Positions 6,587 through 13,112 of a stretch of 13,112 nucleotides of DNA are shown here, piece after piece. This DNA comes from Fidelibacterota bacterium. Its GTDB lineage: Bacteria; Fidelibacterota; Marinisomatia; SCGC-AAA003-L08; D37C17. Both the position numbers and the translations under genes were made by a program. The notes below the pieces were generated by a model, which ran no database searches, was not told the origin of the DNA, and saw only the letters and a list, made by a program, of their open reading frames with translations. How positions within the stretch are numbered: the stretch's first letter is position 1; each line of letters begins with the position of its first letter. The stretch covers positions 1 to 13,112 of the forward strand of contig PANV01000050.1 of NCBI GenBank assembly GCA_002707765.1, written 5' to 3'.

Positions 6587-7507
6587 CTATAGATTGACGC
6601 CCATTAATTTTAAAACAATTGCATTTTGAGCATGCATTCTATTTTCAGCTTGGTCGAATATAACGGAATTATTTGAATCGCAAACTGAATCTGTTACCTC
6701 GACACCTCTTTCAGCGGGCAGGCAATGCATGAAAATTGCATCAGAATTTGCATGACTCATCAAGTTACTATTAACTTGAAAATCCTTGAAAGCTTTTTTT
6801 CTATGCTCAGCCTCTTCTTTTTGGCCCATAGATGCCCATACATCAGTATAAACTACATCAGAATTTTTAATGCCATCAAAAGGGTCGTGAGCTATCTCAA
6901 CATTTGATAATCCAGTATCTTTCACTTTATTGAATAAATCCATATCTGGCTTAAATGTTTCAGGGCAAATAATTGTAAAATTAATAGGAGTAATCATTGC
7001 TAGCTCAAGCCATGAATGAACAATGTTATTTCCATCACCAACATATGAAATCTTAAGATTTTCTATATTTTCTTTATGTTCTGTAACTGTAAAAATATCA
7101 GCAATAATTTGACAAGGATGATTAAAGTCAGTTAAACCATTAATAACCGGAATGCTTGCAAATTTAGCCAGTTCTAAAATATGTTTATGATCAAATAAAC
7201 GAGCCATTATTATATCATTAAATCGGCTCAAAACTCTAGCAATATCTGCGACTGATTCTCTTTTGCCAATTCCAATATCATTTGGTCCTAAAAATAAAGC
7301 ATGTCCACCCAATCTAAAAAAGCCAGTCTCAAATGATATTCTTGTTCGAGCTGAAGGTTTTGCAAAAATCATTGCCATTGTTTTATTAAAAAGTGGATGA
7401 AATTTTTCATTATTCTTAAACTTATCTTTTATTATTTTTGAAGAATTCATTATTTGATCAAATTCATTTTTAGTTAAATCATTGACATGTAAAAAACTAT
7501 TATTCAT
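6587..7507 (-). CDS. argF: Ornithine carbamoyltransferase
   Basis: This enzyme transfers the carbamoyl group from carbamoyl phosphate to ornithine, giving citrulline for arginine synthesis in the cytoplasm. Counting from the Met at 7507 (306 residues, usual family size), the phosphate-binding SARTR is at 52-56, HPCQ at 130-133, DGNN at 158-161, the ornithine-binding DVWASMGQ loop at 222-229 and HCLP at 261-264. The SMG loop argues against the acetyl- and succinylornithine relatives. An in-frame ATG at 7522 directly abuts the rpoN stop but has no ribosome site. The ATG at 7507 has GGAG 9 nt upstream and gives an N-terminus (MNNSFLHVNDL) of usual family length. It is the last gene of the pyrG operon. 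SARTR replaces the commoner STRTR, a tolerated variation as far as I recall. Confidence 0.95.
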   Translation of the reverse strand: MNNSFLHVNDLTKNEFDQIMNSSKIIKDKFKNNEKFHPLFNKTMAMIFAKPSARTRISFETGFFRLGGHALFLGPNDIGIGKRESVADIARVLSRFNDIIMARLFDHKHILELAKFASIPVINGLTDFNHPCQIIADIFTVTEHKENIENLKISYVGDGNNIVHSWLELAMITPINFTIICPETFKPDMDLFNKVKDTGLSNVEIAHDPFDGIKNSDVVYTDVWASMGQKEEAEHRKKAFKDFQVNSNLMSHANSDAIFMHCLPAERGVEVTDSVCDSNNSVIFDQAENRMHAQNAIVLKLMGVNL

Positions 7508-7516
7508 TTTATTATG

Positions 7517-7520
7517 CTCC
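7517..7520 (-). promoter_or_regulatory. Shine-Dalgarno that favours the inner argF start
   Basis: GGAG lies 9 nt before the ATG at 7507 and inside the first codons of the longer frame (ATG at 7522). The longer start has only AT-rich sequence from the rpoN end in front of it. Confidence 0.6.
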
Positions 7521-7522
7521 AT

Positions 7523-8875
7523 TTATATATTGTTTTTTCTTAATCTTGCAGCAGGAATTTTCATAGCGACCCTATATTTAGTGACCGTTCTTCTAGCTAT
7601 TATAAAATTTTTATTTATAAGCAATTTAGTAACTAATTCATCAGTTAAAGGCTTTGCTTTATCTTCATTTTCAATAAGCTCTTTAATATGTTTTTTTATA
7701 ACAGTATTAGAAACTATATCCCCATTAACTGTTGATATACCTTCTGAAAAAAAACTTTTCAGTTCAAAGCACCCCCATGGTAGCTGAACATATTTATCAT
7801 TTGTTGCTCTACTTATTGTTGAAACATCCATTTCGATATCTTCAGCTATAGTTTTCAAAATCAAAGGGGATAATTCTCTTTTATCGGATTCAAAATAAGA
7901 AAACTGATGGCCTATAATTGAACTCATTATTCTTTCAATTGTACTATGTCTACTTGAAATTGCATCAACAAACCATTTAGCATTTTCTATTTTCTGTTTT
8001 AAAAATTTTTTTGTTTCCTTAGAAGTCTTTTTATCATCAAGCATAACCTGATACTGCCGATTGACTTTAAGCTTAGGCAGCATTGAATTATTTGATAAAA
8101 CATGCCATTTGCCTTTAATTTTTTCTGCACTAATATCAGGAATGATACGCTGAGCTTCTTTAACAAAATAATGCGACGCGGGGTTTGGGTTTAAGCCCAT
8201 TATTAAGCTCATACTACAGTTAAATTCATCTTTTTTACACTTCAAGCCATCAATTATTTTTATATAATTATGATTTTTAAGTTCATCAAAAAAAGATTCT
8301 ACAATTTGAATAGCTAGTTTTTCATTTGGGTACAAAACAGTTAATTGTGATAATAAACATTCTTGTAAATTTCTAGAACCAATACCAGGAGGATCCAACT
8401 TCTTGATTTTTTCAATAAGAAATAGAATTTTTTGTTCACTTAAACCCATTTTATCGGATATTACTATAGGTTCAATTGCTAAATAACCTCTATCATCTAA
8501 ATTACCAATTATATATTCAGCAGATTCTAGCTCTTTATCGCTAAAATTTAAAGCATTCAATTGAGACATAAAATCTTCGTATAAATCAGGTTCGCTTGAA
8601 TTTATTTCAAATTGCTTTTTTGATGTATCAGAAGTGATATTATAATCTTCAGGATTTGAAATTAACTCATCCCAATTAAAATCACTTTCACTTGGCTCCT
8701 CTTGATTCTCGTCAACTTGTTCATTTTCAATAATATCAAGAGTTGGATTACTTTCAACTTCTTCTAGTATTCTTTTTTCAAGGTTACCTAAATTAAGTTG
8801 CATTAAATTTGCTTCAATAATTTGTCTTGGATTTAATTTTTGATTCTGCTGTAATTTTTGACTTAATTTTGACAT
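7523..8875 (-). CDS. rpoN: RNA polymerase sigma-54 factor RpoN
   Basis: Sigma-54 directs RNA polymerase to -24/-12 promoters and needs ATP-driven enhancer-binding activators, none of which is encoded here. The 450-residue protein has the family layout. A Gln/Leu-rich activator-interacting region is at about 1-50 (KLQQNQKLNPRQ). An acidic linker follows at about 51-105. The core-binding domain includes LDPPGIGSRNLQECL at 160-174. A DNA-binding part carries a helix-turn-helix ending LPWGCFELKSFF at 365-376, and the RpoN box ARRTVTKYR is at 427-435 (the canonical box is ARRTVAKYR). It is slightly shorter than the E. coli protein. It starts 10 nt after the lptB stop. AAGG directly abuts the ATG, so the ribosome site is poorly spaced and translation may be coupled to lptB. 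Confidence 0.96.
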   Translation of the reverse strand: MSKLSQKLQQNQKLNPRQIIEANLMQLNLGNLEKRILEEVESNPTLDIIENEQVDENQEEPSESDFNWDELISNPEDYNITSDTSKKQFEINSSEPDLYEDFMSQLNALNFSDKELESAEYIIGNLDDRGYLAIEPIVISDKMGLSEQKILFLIEKIKKLDPPGIGSRNLQECLLSQLTVLYPNEKLAIQIVESFFDELKNHNYIKIIDGLKCKKDEFNCSMSLIMGLNPNPASHYFVKEAQRIIPDISAEKIKGKWHVLSNNSMLPKLKVNRQYQVMLDDKKTSKETKKFLKQKIENAKWFVDAISSRHSTIERIMSSIIGHQFSYFESDKRELSPLILKTIAEDIEMDVSTISRATNDKYVQLPWGCFELKSFFSEGISTVNGDIVSNTVIKKHIKELIENEDKAKPLTDELVTKLLINKNFIIARRTVTKYRVAMKIPAARLRKNNI

Positions 8876-8885
8876 CCTTAGAATA

Positions 8886-9623
8886 CTACTCCATCTTAAA
8901 TTTGGTTCCTAAATACAACTTCTTGGCTTCTTCATCATTAATTAATTCTTCTGTTGTTCCTGATTTTAAGATTTTCCCACTATATAATAAATAAGATCTA
9001 TCAGTAATAGTTAATGTTTCTCTAACGTTATGATCAGTTATAAAAATGCCTATATCTTTATTTTTTAATTTTTCTATAATTTTTTGAATATCTTCAACGG
9101 CAATTGGATCTATACCTGCGAACGGCTCATCTAAAAGAATAAAATTAGGCCTGGGTACTAAACATCTTGCAATCTCTACTCTTCTTCTTTCTCCTCCACT
9201 GAGGGCATAACCCATACTCTTCCTTATGTGTCCTATTGAAAACTCATCAAGTAACTCTTCAAGCCTCTCTTTCCTATTTTCTAGAGAAGGCTCAATCATC
9301 TCTAAAACAAGCATAATATTATTTTCAACTGACAACTTTGTAAATACTGAAGATTCTTGAGCTAAATATCCAATTTTATTTAGTGCTCTTTTATACATTG
9401 GCATTTTAGTAATTTCCATTGAATCTAATTTTATTTGTCCCGATAAAGGCTTAATCATACCCGTGATCATATAAAATGTTGTAGTTTTACCAGCTCCATT
9501 TGGTCCAAGAAGGCCTACTACCTCACCTCTATTAACTTCCAATGATACATCATCAACCACCTTTCGCTTATTGTAAGTCTTACATAAATTTTTAGCCTTT
9601 AATTTTTTAAAGTTCTCACTCAT
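8886..9623 (-). CDS. lptB: LPS export ABC transporter ATP-binding protein LptB
   Basis: LptB is the cytoplasmic ATPase that powers extraction of lipopolysaccharide from the inner membrane through LptFG and its passage to the LptC/LptA bridge. Counting from the Met at 9623 (245 residues), Walker A GPNGAGKTT is at 40-48, the Q-loop Gln at 89, the signature LSGGERRR at 141-148, Walker B FILLDEP at 161-167 with catalytic Glu166, and the switch His in ITDHNVRETL at 198. LSGGERRRVEIAR, FAGIDPIAV and ITDHNVRETL are LptB hallmarks and separate it from other ABC ATPases. An alternative ATG at 9629 lies right after AAGG with no spacing, whereas the ATG at 9623 has AAGGA five bases upstream. The gene overlaps the lptC-like gene by 8 nt (14 nt with the longer start). 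Confidence 0.96.
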   Translation of the reverse strand: MSENFKKLKAKNLCKTYNKRKVVDDVSLEVNRGEVVGLLGPNGAGKTTTFYMITGMIKPLSGQIKLDSMEITKMPMYKRALNKIGYLAQESSVFTKLSVENNIMLVLEMIEPSLENRKERLEELLDEFSIGHIRKSMGYALSGGERRRVEIARCLVPRPNFILLDEPFAGIDPIAVEDIQKIIEKLKNKDIGIFITDHNVRETLTITDRSYLLYSGKILKSGTTEELINDEEAKKLYLGTKFKME

Positions 9624-10146
9624 TGTCATCCTTTTTCATCAACCCCTTAGGTTTATCTATTCTCCAATTATTCATGTCAAAATCGGACCAAAATCCATAA
9701 CCTGTCAATGAATCTCCATCATTTATGAATAAAATTTCATCTCTAGATAATACCGATTGAGTTGTATTAAACATAATTATTTTCTCTGTAAACAACTTAT
9801 CACCAGTTAAAGCTGATAAAATTTCAACATTACCATATGCAGACATACTATCAGTATTACTATGCACAATAGCTTTTTCTGAAAAAATATCATTGGTTTT
9901 TAAACCCTTATCATTAAAAACTTGAATTGCCACACCACCAGTTAATATGATACTACCCAGCGAATCTACAAGTCTATCTGAATTTATTTCGTAGACAATA
10001 TTTTCAGATTCATAGATACTAATATTAATTGGTTGACCTGTAATTTCTTCATTATAATCATAAATAGATGGTCCTTCTTTTTGTGTTTCATCTATAGTAC
10101 AGCATTGAAATAGAAAAAAAAATAGTATTAATCTACTTAGCTTCAT
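9616..10146 (-). CDS. lptC: LptC-like LPS transport lipoprotein
   Basis: LptC-family proteins sit at the inner membrane with a periplasmic beta-jellyroll that receives LPS from LptBFG and passes it to LptA. This 176-residue protein has a short hydrophobic start and Cys15-Cys16 after LFFFLFQ, a plausible though noncanonical lipobox. From about residue 55 it has beta-strand repeats typical of the LptC/OstA fold: DSLGSIILTGGVAIQVFND, then DIFSEKAIVHSNTDSMSAYG, a TGDKLFTEKI strand and SLTGYGFWSDFDMNNWRI near the end. The length fits LptC of Bacteroidota. It overlaps pyrG by 14 nt and lptB by 8-14 nt, which strongly supports an LPS-export role. It could instead be called a generic OstA/LptA-like protein, but position, lipobox and length favour LptC. 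No ribosome site is visible, so translational coupling to pyrG is likely. Confidence 0.8.
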   Translation of the reverse strand: MKLSRLILFFFLFQCCTIDETQKEGPSIYDYNEEITGQPINISIYESENIVYEINSDRLVDSLGSIILTGGVAIQVFNDKGLKTNDIFSEKAIVHSNTDSMSAYGNVEILSALTGDKLFTEKIIMFNTTQSVLSRDEILFINDGDSLTGYGFWSDFDMNNWRIDKPKGLMKKDDNE

Positions 10147-11764
10147 TGAATTTTATTGCAGCAGCGATAAAATCTTTGAAAAGAGGATGGACCTTTACAA
10201 TTCTACTTTTAAGTTCTGGGTGGAATTGAACACCTACAAACCAAGGATGATTCTCAACTTCTACCACTTCTACTAAATTTAGTTTTTTATTTTTACCACT
10301 AAATGATAAACCATCCTTCAATAATTGCTTTTCAAATTTATCATTTACTTCATATCTATGCCTATGTCGTTCTTCAATAGATATTTCTTTGTAGGCATTA
10401 TAGGCAAAAGAATTTTTCTTAATACTACATTTATAACTTCCTAGCCTCATCGTAGCACCTTTATTTTTGACTTTTTTCTGCTTAGGCATTAAATCAATGA
10501 CAGGATATTTTGTACTTTTATTAAACTCAGTACTATTTGCGCCATTCATTTTTGAAATATGTCTGGCAAAATCAATAACTGCACATTGCATTCCCAAACA
10601 TATACCTAAAAAAGGAATTTTATTTTCTCTAGAAAACTTCGAAGCCAAAATTTTTCCTTCAATACCTCTATTCCCAAATCCACCGGGAATTAAAATTCCA
10701 TCTACACCTAAAAATTTATCTTCCAAACTATCTTTTTCTAAAGTCTCTGAATCGATCCATTTAACATGAACTTTAGCCTTATTTTTAATACCTGAATGAA
10801 TGAATGCTTCTAAAATACTTTTATAAGCATCATGCAATCCATTATATTTTCCGCAAAGAGCAATAGTTACATCTTTTTCAGGATTCTTATACCTATTAAT
10901 TGCTTCTTTCAAATATTTGAGCTTCGTATGATTATTTTTTAAATTAATTTTTAATGCTGAAACTATATAGGAATCAAACTTTTGACTATTCAGAACTAAA
11001 GGGATTTCATAGATTGAATCTACATCAGGTGATTCAAAAACATGTTCTGGTAATACATTACAAAAAAGACCAAGTTTTTTCTTTATTTTAGAATTTAAAT
11101 GATTATCATCTTCAGTTCTACACACCAGCATGTCTGGTTCGAGCCCAATTTCTCGTAATCTCATCACACTGTGTTGTGTGGGTTTAGTTTTAACTTCTCC
11201 TGCTGCATTGATGAAAGGGAGAAGTGTGGTATGTATAACTAAACAATTTTCTTTTCCCTGATCCAAAATTAACTGTCTTATTGCTTCATAAAAGGGTTGA
11301 CCTTCTATATCACCAACTGTACCTCCTACCTCAGTTATGATAACATCAAATTTCTTCCTATTATTAACTTTAATAATTCTTCTTTTAATTTCATCTGTAA
11401 TATGAGGAATGACTTGTATTGTTTCACCTAAATAATCTCCCTTTCTCTCACGCTTTAAAACATCCCAATATACTCTTCCAGATGAAGTTGTATTTTCTCT
11501 AGATAAATTTACATCAATAAATCTTTCATAATGCCCTAAGTCTAAATCAGTTTCAGAGCCATCATCAAGAACAAAAACTTCTCCATGTTGAAATGGATTC
11601 ATAGTTCCAGGATCAACATTTAGATATGGATCTAGTTTTTGAATGGTAATATTTAAATTAAGTGACTTTAAAAGATAGCCTAATGAAGAGGCAACAATTC
11701 CTTTACCAAGCCCTGATAAAACTCCCCCAAAAACAAAAATATATTTAGTTTGATTCTTAGACAT
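10133..11764 (-). CDS. pyrG: CTP synthase (glutamine hydrolysing)
   Basis: PyrG aminates UTP to CTP using ATP and ammonia from glutamine, the last step of pyrimidine nucleotide synthesis in the cytoplasm. The 543-residue length matches the family (E. coli 545). The N-terminal synthetase domain has the P-loop-like GGVLSGLGKG at 13-22, LDPYLNVDPGTMNPFQHGEV from 44 and EVGGTVGDIEG at 145-155. The C-terminal class I glutaminase domain has PGGFGNRG at 360-367, the nucleophile Cys389 in GICLGMQ, and His515/Glu517 in FHPE, a complete catalytic triad. It is the first gene of the minus-strand operon and is transcribed away from the tRNA nucleotidyltransferase gene. No Shine-Dalgarno is seen before the ATG, only AT-rich leader. 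Confidence 0.97.
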   Translation of the reverse strand: MSKNQTKYIFVFGGVLSGLGKGIVASSLGYLLKSLNLNITIQKLDPYLNVDPGTMNPFQHGEVFVLDDGSETDLDLGHYERFIDVNLSRENTTSSGRVYWDVLKRERKGDYLGETIQVIPHITDEIKRRIIKVNNRKKFDVIITEVGGTVGDIEGQPFYEAIRQLILDQGKENCLVIHTTLLPFINAAGEVKTKPTQHSVMRLREIGLEPDMLVCRTEDDNHLNSKIKKKLGLFCNVLPEHVFESPDVDSIYEIPLVLNSQKFDSYIVSALKINLKNNHTKLKYLKEAINRYKNPEKDVTIALCGKYNGLHDAYKSILEAFIHSGIKNKAKVHVKWIDSETLEKDSLEDKFLGVDGILIPGGFGNRGIEGKILASKFSRENKIPFLGICLGMQCAVIDFARHISKMNGANSTEFNKSTKYPVIDLMPKQKKVKNKGATMRLGSYKCSIKKNSFAYNAYKEISIEERHRHRYEVNDKFEKQLLKDGLSFSGKNKKLNLVEVVEVENHPWFVGVQFHPELKSRIVKVHPLFKDFIAAAIKFNEAK

Positions 11765-11883
11765 TATTGATTTATTTGATTAAAATTAAATAATTACAAT
11801 AGTATAAAATAAGATTAATTTAATTATAAAATAATTGTAAATTGAACCTTAAGAAAATAATTTTAAACTAATATTTATAAAAA
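11765..11883. promoter_or_regulatory. Divergent promoter region between pyrG and cca
   Basis: This 119-bp, extremely AT-rich gap must carry promoters for both directions. On the minus strand a perfect TATAAT is at 11828-11823, about 60 bp before the pyrG ATG, without a good -35. On the plus strand a weak TTAAAA (11780-11785), 17-bp spacer and TATAAA (11803-11808) could serve cca. A perfect 7-bp inverted repeat, TTACAAT (11794-11800) and ATTGTAA (11834-11840), flanks the middle. Neither gene has a ribosome site. Base composition makes each match weak. Confidence 0.45.
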
Positions 11884-13112
11884 ATGTCAAATATTTCAGA
11901 TTTATTGTTTGAAAAAAAAGAATGCTCGAAAATTTTTTTAAAGGTATCTGAGATAGCAGAAAAGCTTAAAACCCCTGTTTATTTAGTAGGTGGATCTGTA
12001 AGAGATTTACTCATGCACAAAAAAAGCTTTAAGGATATCGACTTGATGGTAGAAAACGATAGCAAAGAATTTTCTTACGCTCTTGCAAAATCTCTAAAAG
12101 TTAAAAAAATTATTCCATTTGATAAATTCCATACTTATAAAATACCTTATACGGATATGGAGATTGAAGTGGCTGCAGCAAGAAAAGAAACGTATAACTT
12201 CAATTCAAGAAAACCAAATACAGTCGTACTTACAACAGTGGAAGATGATTTATCCAGAAGGGATTTTAGATTGAACGCTATTGCAATTTCACTCATGAAA
12301 GATAATTTTGGAGAACTGTATGATCCACTAAACGGAATTAAAGACTTAGAGAAAAAAATATTAATCACGCCAAAAGATCCAGATACAACTTTCAGTGATG
12401 ATCCTCTTAGAATGCTTAGAGCAATTAGATTTGCTACCACGCTAGATTTTTCTATTGATGAAAAAATTAAAGAAAGCATAAAGAGACAATCAGAAAGAAT
12501 TAAAATAATTTCTTTTGAAAGAATTACGGCAGAGATAATTAAAATTTTATCTAGTAAAAAACCAAGTAAAGGATTTTATTTACTTAAAGAAACAGATTTA
12601 CTTCAATATGTTTTCCCAGAGCTTAACGTAATGTCGGGTGTTGATATAGTTAACGGTCACTCACATAAAGATGTTTTCATTCACACTTTAGAGGTAGTTG
12701 ATAATGCTGCTAAATTAACGGATAAAATGAAAATTAGATTTGCAGCGCTTGTTCACGATATCGCGAAACCACCTACTAAAAAATACTATAAAAACAAAGG
12801 TTGGACATTTCACGGACATGAAGAAATCGGAAGAAGAATGATTGTTAATGTTGCAAAAAGAATGAAAATTTCAAGTGAACTGCGTGATTACTTAATGATA
12901 TTAACAAAACTTCATTTACGACCAATTGCGCTTGCTAAAACAAATATTACAGACAAAGCCGTTAGAAGAGTAATGTATGAAGCTGGAGAATATATTGATG
13001 ATCTTATGATTCTTTGTAGGGCAGATGTAACCACAAAAAATAAAAAGAAAATTCAAAAATATATGGGCAATTTTGAACGGGTAGAAATGCTTATGTCAGA
13101 TGTAAAATTAAA
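11884..13112 (+). CDS. cca: CCA tRNA nucleotidyltransferase / poly(A) polymerase family protein with HD domain (3' end cut)
   Basis: Members of this class II nucleotidyltransferase family add CCA to tRNA 3' ends, or A tails to RNA in the PcnB branch. The frame runs 409 codons to the window edge with no stop. The catalytic head has GGSVRDLL at 36-43 and the metal-binding DIDLMV at 51-56. RRDFRLNAIA follows at 125-134 (the RRDFTxNA-type motif) and DDPLRMLRAIRFA at 172-184 (neck and RNA-binding region). A C-terminal HD domain shows HSHKDVFIHTLE at 259-270, HDIAKP at 291-296 and further His at 310/312. HD domains occur in many bacterial CCA enzymes and can give phosphatase or phosphodiesterase activity, and their presence argues against PcnB. 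The start follows AT-only sequence without a Shine-Dalgarno. The gene is divergent from pyrG, whose product CTP is a substrate of the CCA reaction. Confidence 0.9.
   Translation, partial: MSNISDLLFEKKECSKIFLKVSEIAEKLKTPVYLVGGSVRDLLMHKKSFKDIDLMVENDSKEFSYALAKSLKVKKIIPFDKFHTYKIPYTDMEIEVAAARKETYNFNSRKPNTVVLTTVEDDLSRRDFRLNAIAISLMKDNFGELYDPLNGIKDLEKKILITPKDPDTTFSDDPLRMLRAIRFATTLDFSIDEKIKESIKRQSERIKIISFERITAEIIKILSSKKPSKGFYLLKETDLLQYVFPELNVMSGVDIVNGHSHKDVFIHTLEVVDNAAKLTDKMKIRFAALVHDIAKPPTKKYYKNKGWTFHGHEEIGRRMIVNVAKRMKISSELRDYLMILTKLHLRPIALAKTNITDKAVRRVMYEAGEYIDDLMILCRADVTTKNKKKIQKYMGNFERVEMLMSDVKL

Noticed and set aside
6587..7507. N-acetyl- or N-succinylornithine carbamoyltransferase, as found in some Bacteroidota
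   Set aside because: The DVWASMGQ loop is the ornithine-binding signature of true OTC.
12147..12479. Minus-strand 110-codon ORF inside cca
   Set aside because: It is a shadow of the conserved RRDFRLNA and DDPLRMLR region read on the other strand.
1..13112. tRNA, rRNA, insertion sequences, integrase, phage or defence genes
   Set aside because: I looked on both strands and saw no cloverleaf, terminal inverted repeats, transposase motifs or defence-related motifs.

Overview
The window looks like chromosomal DNA of an AT-rich, Gram-negative marine bacterium of the Fibrobacterota-Chlorobi-Bacteroidota (FCB) group. Candidatus Marinimicrobia (SAR406) or a marine Bacteroidota relative is the best guess. 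Three things point there. First, the housekeeping genes include LPS export (lptC, lptB), rpoN and pyrG at very low GC. Second, the large secreted protein is built from GCTDxxAxNYN and CGGxxxxDECG modules, which I associate from memory with marine FCB genomes. Third, the RpoN N-terminus is of Bacteroidota type. The assignment is an inference and no taxonomic marker gene was seen.

Region 1 (1-6143, minus strand) is the 5' part of one giant gene. It is open for 2047 codons from its ATG to the window edge, so the C-terminus is missing. The product has a signal peptide, then a mosaic of nine cohesin-like beta modules (each with a G-F-Q-F motif), nine short GCTD modules, at least three PAN/Apple-like modules and many Cys/Gly/Asp-rich CGG linkers. 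The part nearest the window edge contains an exact-period 777-bp duplication (two modules per copy), and a 75-bp tandem array lies near the N-terminus. It is probably a surface or secreted adhesin-like protein. Its ligand cannot be read from sequence.

Region 2 (6144-6586) is a 443-bp AT-rich intergenic stretch. It holds a plausible promoter for the giant gene, a strong Shine-Dalgarno, a weak hairpin after argF, small repeats and palindromes, and one doubtful 56-codon ORF.

Region 3 (6587-11764, minus strand) is a tightly packed five-gene run, transcribed pyrG > lptC-like > lptB > rpoN > argF. Neighbours overlap by about 8-14 nt, abut, or lie 10 nt apart, so this is very likely one operon. It joins CTP synthesis, two parts of the LPS transport machine, sigma-54 and arginine biosynthesis. 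lptC-lptB-rpoN recalls the classical lptCAB-rpoN cluster, but no lptA is present here.

Region 4 (11765-11883) is a very AT-rich divergent promoter region. Region 5 (11884-13112, plus strand) is the start of a CCA-adding enzyme/poly(A)-polymerase-family nucleotidyltransferase with an HD domain, cut by the window end. I found no RNA genes, mobile elements or CRISPR arrays. The one part that is not ordinary housekeeping DNA is the repetitive giant exported protein.
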